34,446 nucleotides of DNA from JAGXQV01 sp964451375 (lineage in GTDB: Bacteria > Pseudomonadota > Gammaproteobacteria > Burkholderiales > Sulfuricellaceae): assembly GCA_964451375.1 (NCBI GenBank), contig CAYVIN010000041.1:1-34446 (forward strand), written 5' to 3'. Below, in pieces: positions 33,044 to 34,446 of this stretch (position 1 is its first letter; every line of letters begins with the position of its first letter). A program made the position numbers and the translations under genes. Under the pieces are notes generated by a model, which saw only the letters and a program-made list of their open reading frames with translations, did not search any database and was not told the DNA's origin.

Positions 33044-33321
33044 CCGGGGGAGAGGGTGACCAGCGCTTGAGGAACTGTTGCCCAATGCAAAGAAAGTCGT
33101 TTGAATTTGCTTCCTGCGTCGTATCAAAATTGGGGCCGAAGATGTGTGCATACGCTAGCCCGCAGGCGGGAGAGGGGTTGGGGAGAGGGCGGTGGCATAT
33201 CGACACATTTGGTCGAAGCTGCTCCACCTTCTCCCCCGGCTCCACTTGCGTGGGAAAGAGGAAAGCCCCTCGTAAGCCGTAACTGGACAATATCGAAAAC
33301 TTCCCGGATTACCGTAACCCC

Positions 33322-34446
33322 ATGAACATCCTCTTCATTCACCAGAACTTCCCCGGCCAGTTCCGCCACATCGCCACCCACTTGGCGAACTCGCCAAACC
33401 ATCGCATCCTCGCCGTAGCGCGCCAAGGCTGCCCCGGCCTGCCGGGTGTGCCCACCCGCACCTACACCCTGCACCGCCCGCCGGCACGTAACCTCCACCA
33501 CTACCTCAAACCCCTCGAAGCCGGGGTGCTCCACGGCCAGGCCGTCATCCGCCTGCTCCACGACATCCACAAGGAAGGCTTCGTCCCTGATGTCATCCTA
33601 GCCCACCCCGGCTGGGGCGAGACCCTGTTCGTCCGGGAAATCTTCCCCCACGCCAAGCTCATCCATTATTGCGAGTTCTACTACCACCCCGATGGGGCCG
33701 ACGCCGGTTTCGACCCCGAGTTTCCGCTGAGCCTTGACGACCGCGCCCGCATCCGCAGCAAAAACGCCCTGCATCTCCTCAATCTGGAAAACTGCGATCT
33801 TGGCGTCTCGCCCACCCATTGGCAAAAAAGCCTGCATCCCGCCGCCTACCGCGACAAAATCCAGGTCTGCCACGAAGGCATCGACACCCGCTACCTGCGT
33901 CCCGACCCGCAAGCCGCCTTCACCTTGCCCAACGGCAAGACGCTGCGCCCCGGCGACCCGGTGGTCACCTATGTCGCGCGCAACCTCGAACCCTACCGGG
34001 GCTTCCACATCTTCATGCGTACCCTGCCGGAAATCCTGGCGCGCCATCCCGGCTGCGACATCGTCATCGTCGGCGGCGATGAAGCCAGCTATTGCCCCAA
34101 ACCTGCCGACGCCTCCAACTGGCGGGAAAAGATGCAGCGCGAAGTGGCGCTGGATACCCGTCGCATCCACTTCCTCGGCAAAATTCCCTACCCGAACTAC
34201 CGCAGCCTGCTCCAGGTTTCCGCCGTCCACGTCTACCTCACCTACCCCTTCGTGCTCTCCTGGTCGATGCTCGAAGCCATGGCCTGCGGCTGCCTGCTCG
34301 TCGCCTCGGATACCCCGCCGGTGCGGGAAGCGGTCAGACACGGTGAAAACGGCCTGCTGGTGGACTTCTTCGACAGAAAAGCGTTGGCGGACAGGGTGGT
34401 GGAAGCGTTGAACCAGCCGCCGGCCCACGCCAAACTGCGCGGCGCT
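33322..34446 (+). CDS. Family 4 glycosyltransferase (3' end outside window)
   Basis: Cytoplasmic or membrane-associated glycosyltransferase; 375 residues are visible with no stop before the window end. The start MNILFIHQNFPGQFRH is typical of a GT4-type N-terminal domain. HYCEFYYHPDGADAGFDPEF and VCHEGIDTRYLRP are recognisable, then the second domain with VTYVARNLEPYRGFHIF, GKIPYPNYRSLLQ and the nucleotide-sugar motif LEAMACG followed by PPVREAV. The frame is continuous across the region, and other long frames here are shadows. It probably adds a sugar to an exopolysaccharide or surface glycan; donor and acceptor are unknown. It follows the repeat-rich gap and may begin a larger cluster beyond the window. 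Confidence 0.92.
   Translation, partial: MNILFIHQNFPGQFRHIATHLANSPNHRILAVARQGCPGLPGVPTRTYTLHRPPARNLHHYLKPLEAGVLHGQAVIRLLHDIHKEGFVPDVILAHPGWGETLFVREIFPHAKLIHYCEFYYHPDGADAGFDPEFPLSLDDRARIRSKNALHLLNLENCDLGVSPTHWQKSLHPAAYRDKIQVCHEGIDTRYLRPDPQAAFTLPNGKTLRPGDPVVTYVARNLEPYRGFHIFMRTLPEILARHPGCDIVIVGGDEASYCPKPADASNWREKMQREVALDTRRIHFLGKIPYPNYRSLLQVSAVHVYLTYPFVLSWSMLEAMACGCLLVASDTPPVREAVRHGENGLLVDFFDRKALADRVVEALNQPPAHAKLRGA

Larger units (their letters stand above)
32858..33159. repeat. Inverted 21-bp copies bounding a palindrome cluster
   Basis: 32858-32878 and 33139-33159 are reverse complements over 21 bases with one mismatch; the shared core is CGTATGCACACATCTT. CCCGCAGGCG-type sequence lies outside each copy. 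They bound about 300 bp holding two further palindromes, so the unit could be a small mobile or composite repeat. Confidence 0.6.
32753..33321. other. 570-bp repeat-rich gap
   Basis: No gene is supported here. The stretch holds several GC-rich palindromes and a pair of 21-bp inverted copies, listed separately. Short reading frames are Pro/Arg/Ser-rich by-products of the repeats. The glycosyltransferase start at 33322 lacks a clear ribosome site. Confidence 0.7.

Noticed and set aside
32753..33321. Short frames in the repeat-rich gap
   Set aside because: They are Pro/Arg/Ser-rich products of the palindromes, with no ribosome sites.
33598..34428. Overlapping frames on both strands in the glycosyltransferase
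   Set aside because: The plus-strand frame from 33322 gives a continuous family 4 glycosyltransferase; the others are shadows.

Overview
The window looks like chromosomal DNA of a betaproteobacterium. The support is gene content and order (an alaC-alaA-hom-thrC run beside a Mth938-like gene), moderately high GC, and bacterial promoters with good TATAAT boxes. The order Nitrosomonadales/Gallionellales is my guess from general resemblance; the genus cannot be read from the sequence.

Positions 1-11979, all on the minus strand, hold a chemotaxis cluster. In transcription order it encodes a membrane-anchored receptor-like protein with CheZ-like motifs, CheY, CheA, a 1053-residue receptor joining an Aer-type PAS domain to a NIT-like sensor domain, a second receptor, CheW, and a third receptor cut by the window start. 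The two receptors whose ends are visible finish in DWQEF, a CheR/CheB tether of the NWETF type. cheR, cheB and cheD are not in the window and may lie further left.

Positions 12240-26935 are mostly housekeeping and signalling genes. They include a PAS hybrid-membrane histidine kinase coupled to a YrfG-type nucleotidase, a Mth938-like protein, two alanine-type aminotransferases (alaC, alaA), homoserine dehydrogenase and threonine synthase, the last two abutting. A perfect bidirectional terminator follows. Then come a PilZ protein, a REC-TPR protein overlapping a small soluble kinase, an unrecognised protein, an AEC-family transporter and nadC.

Positions 27041-34446 are a decaying or accessory stretch. 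An OmpR-type regulator is followed by its kinase, which has lost roughly 35-40 residues and its frame. A small exported protein gene is interrupted by a 160-bp element with ~47-bp terminal inverted repeats. Two small envelope proteins follow. The 3' part of an IS4/IS5-type transposase is fused back-to-back with a type I exporter ATPase cut just after its Walker A motif. A LuxR-type regulator, a 570-bp repeat-rich gap and a family 4 glycosyltransferase running off the end complete the window.

The most promising leads are the receptor-like protein with CheZ-type catalytic and CheY-binding motifs, the Aer-PAS/NIT receptor, the four GYGFF-type repeats in the CheA linker, and the MITE-like element. 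No tRNA, rRNA or CRISPR array was seen.
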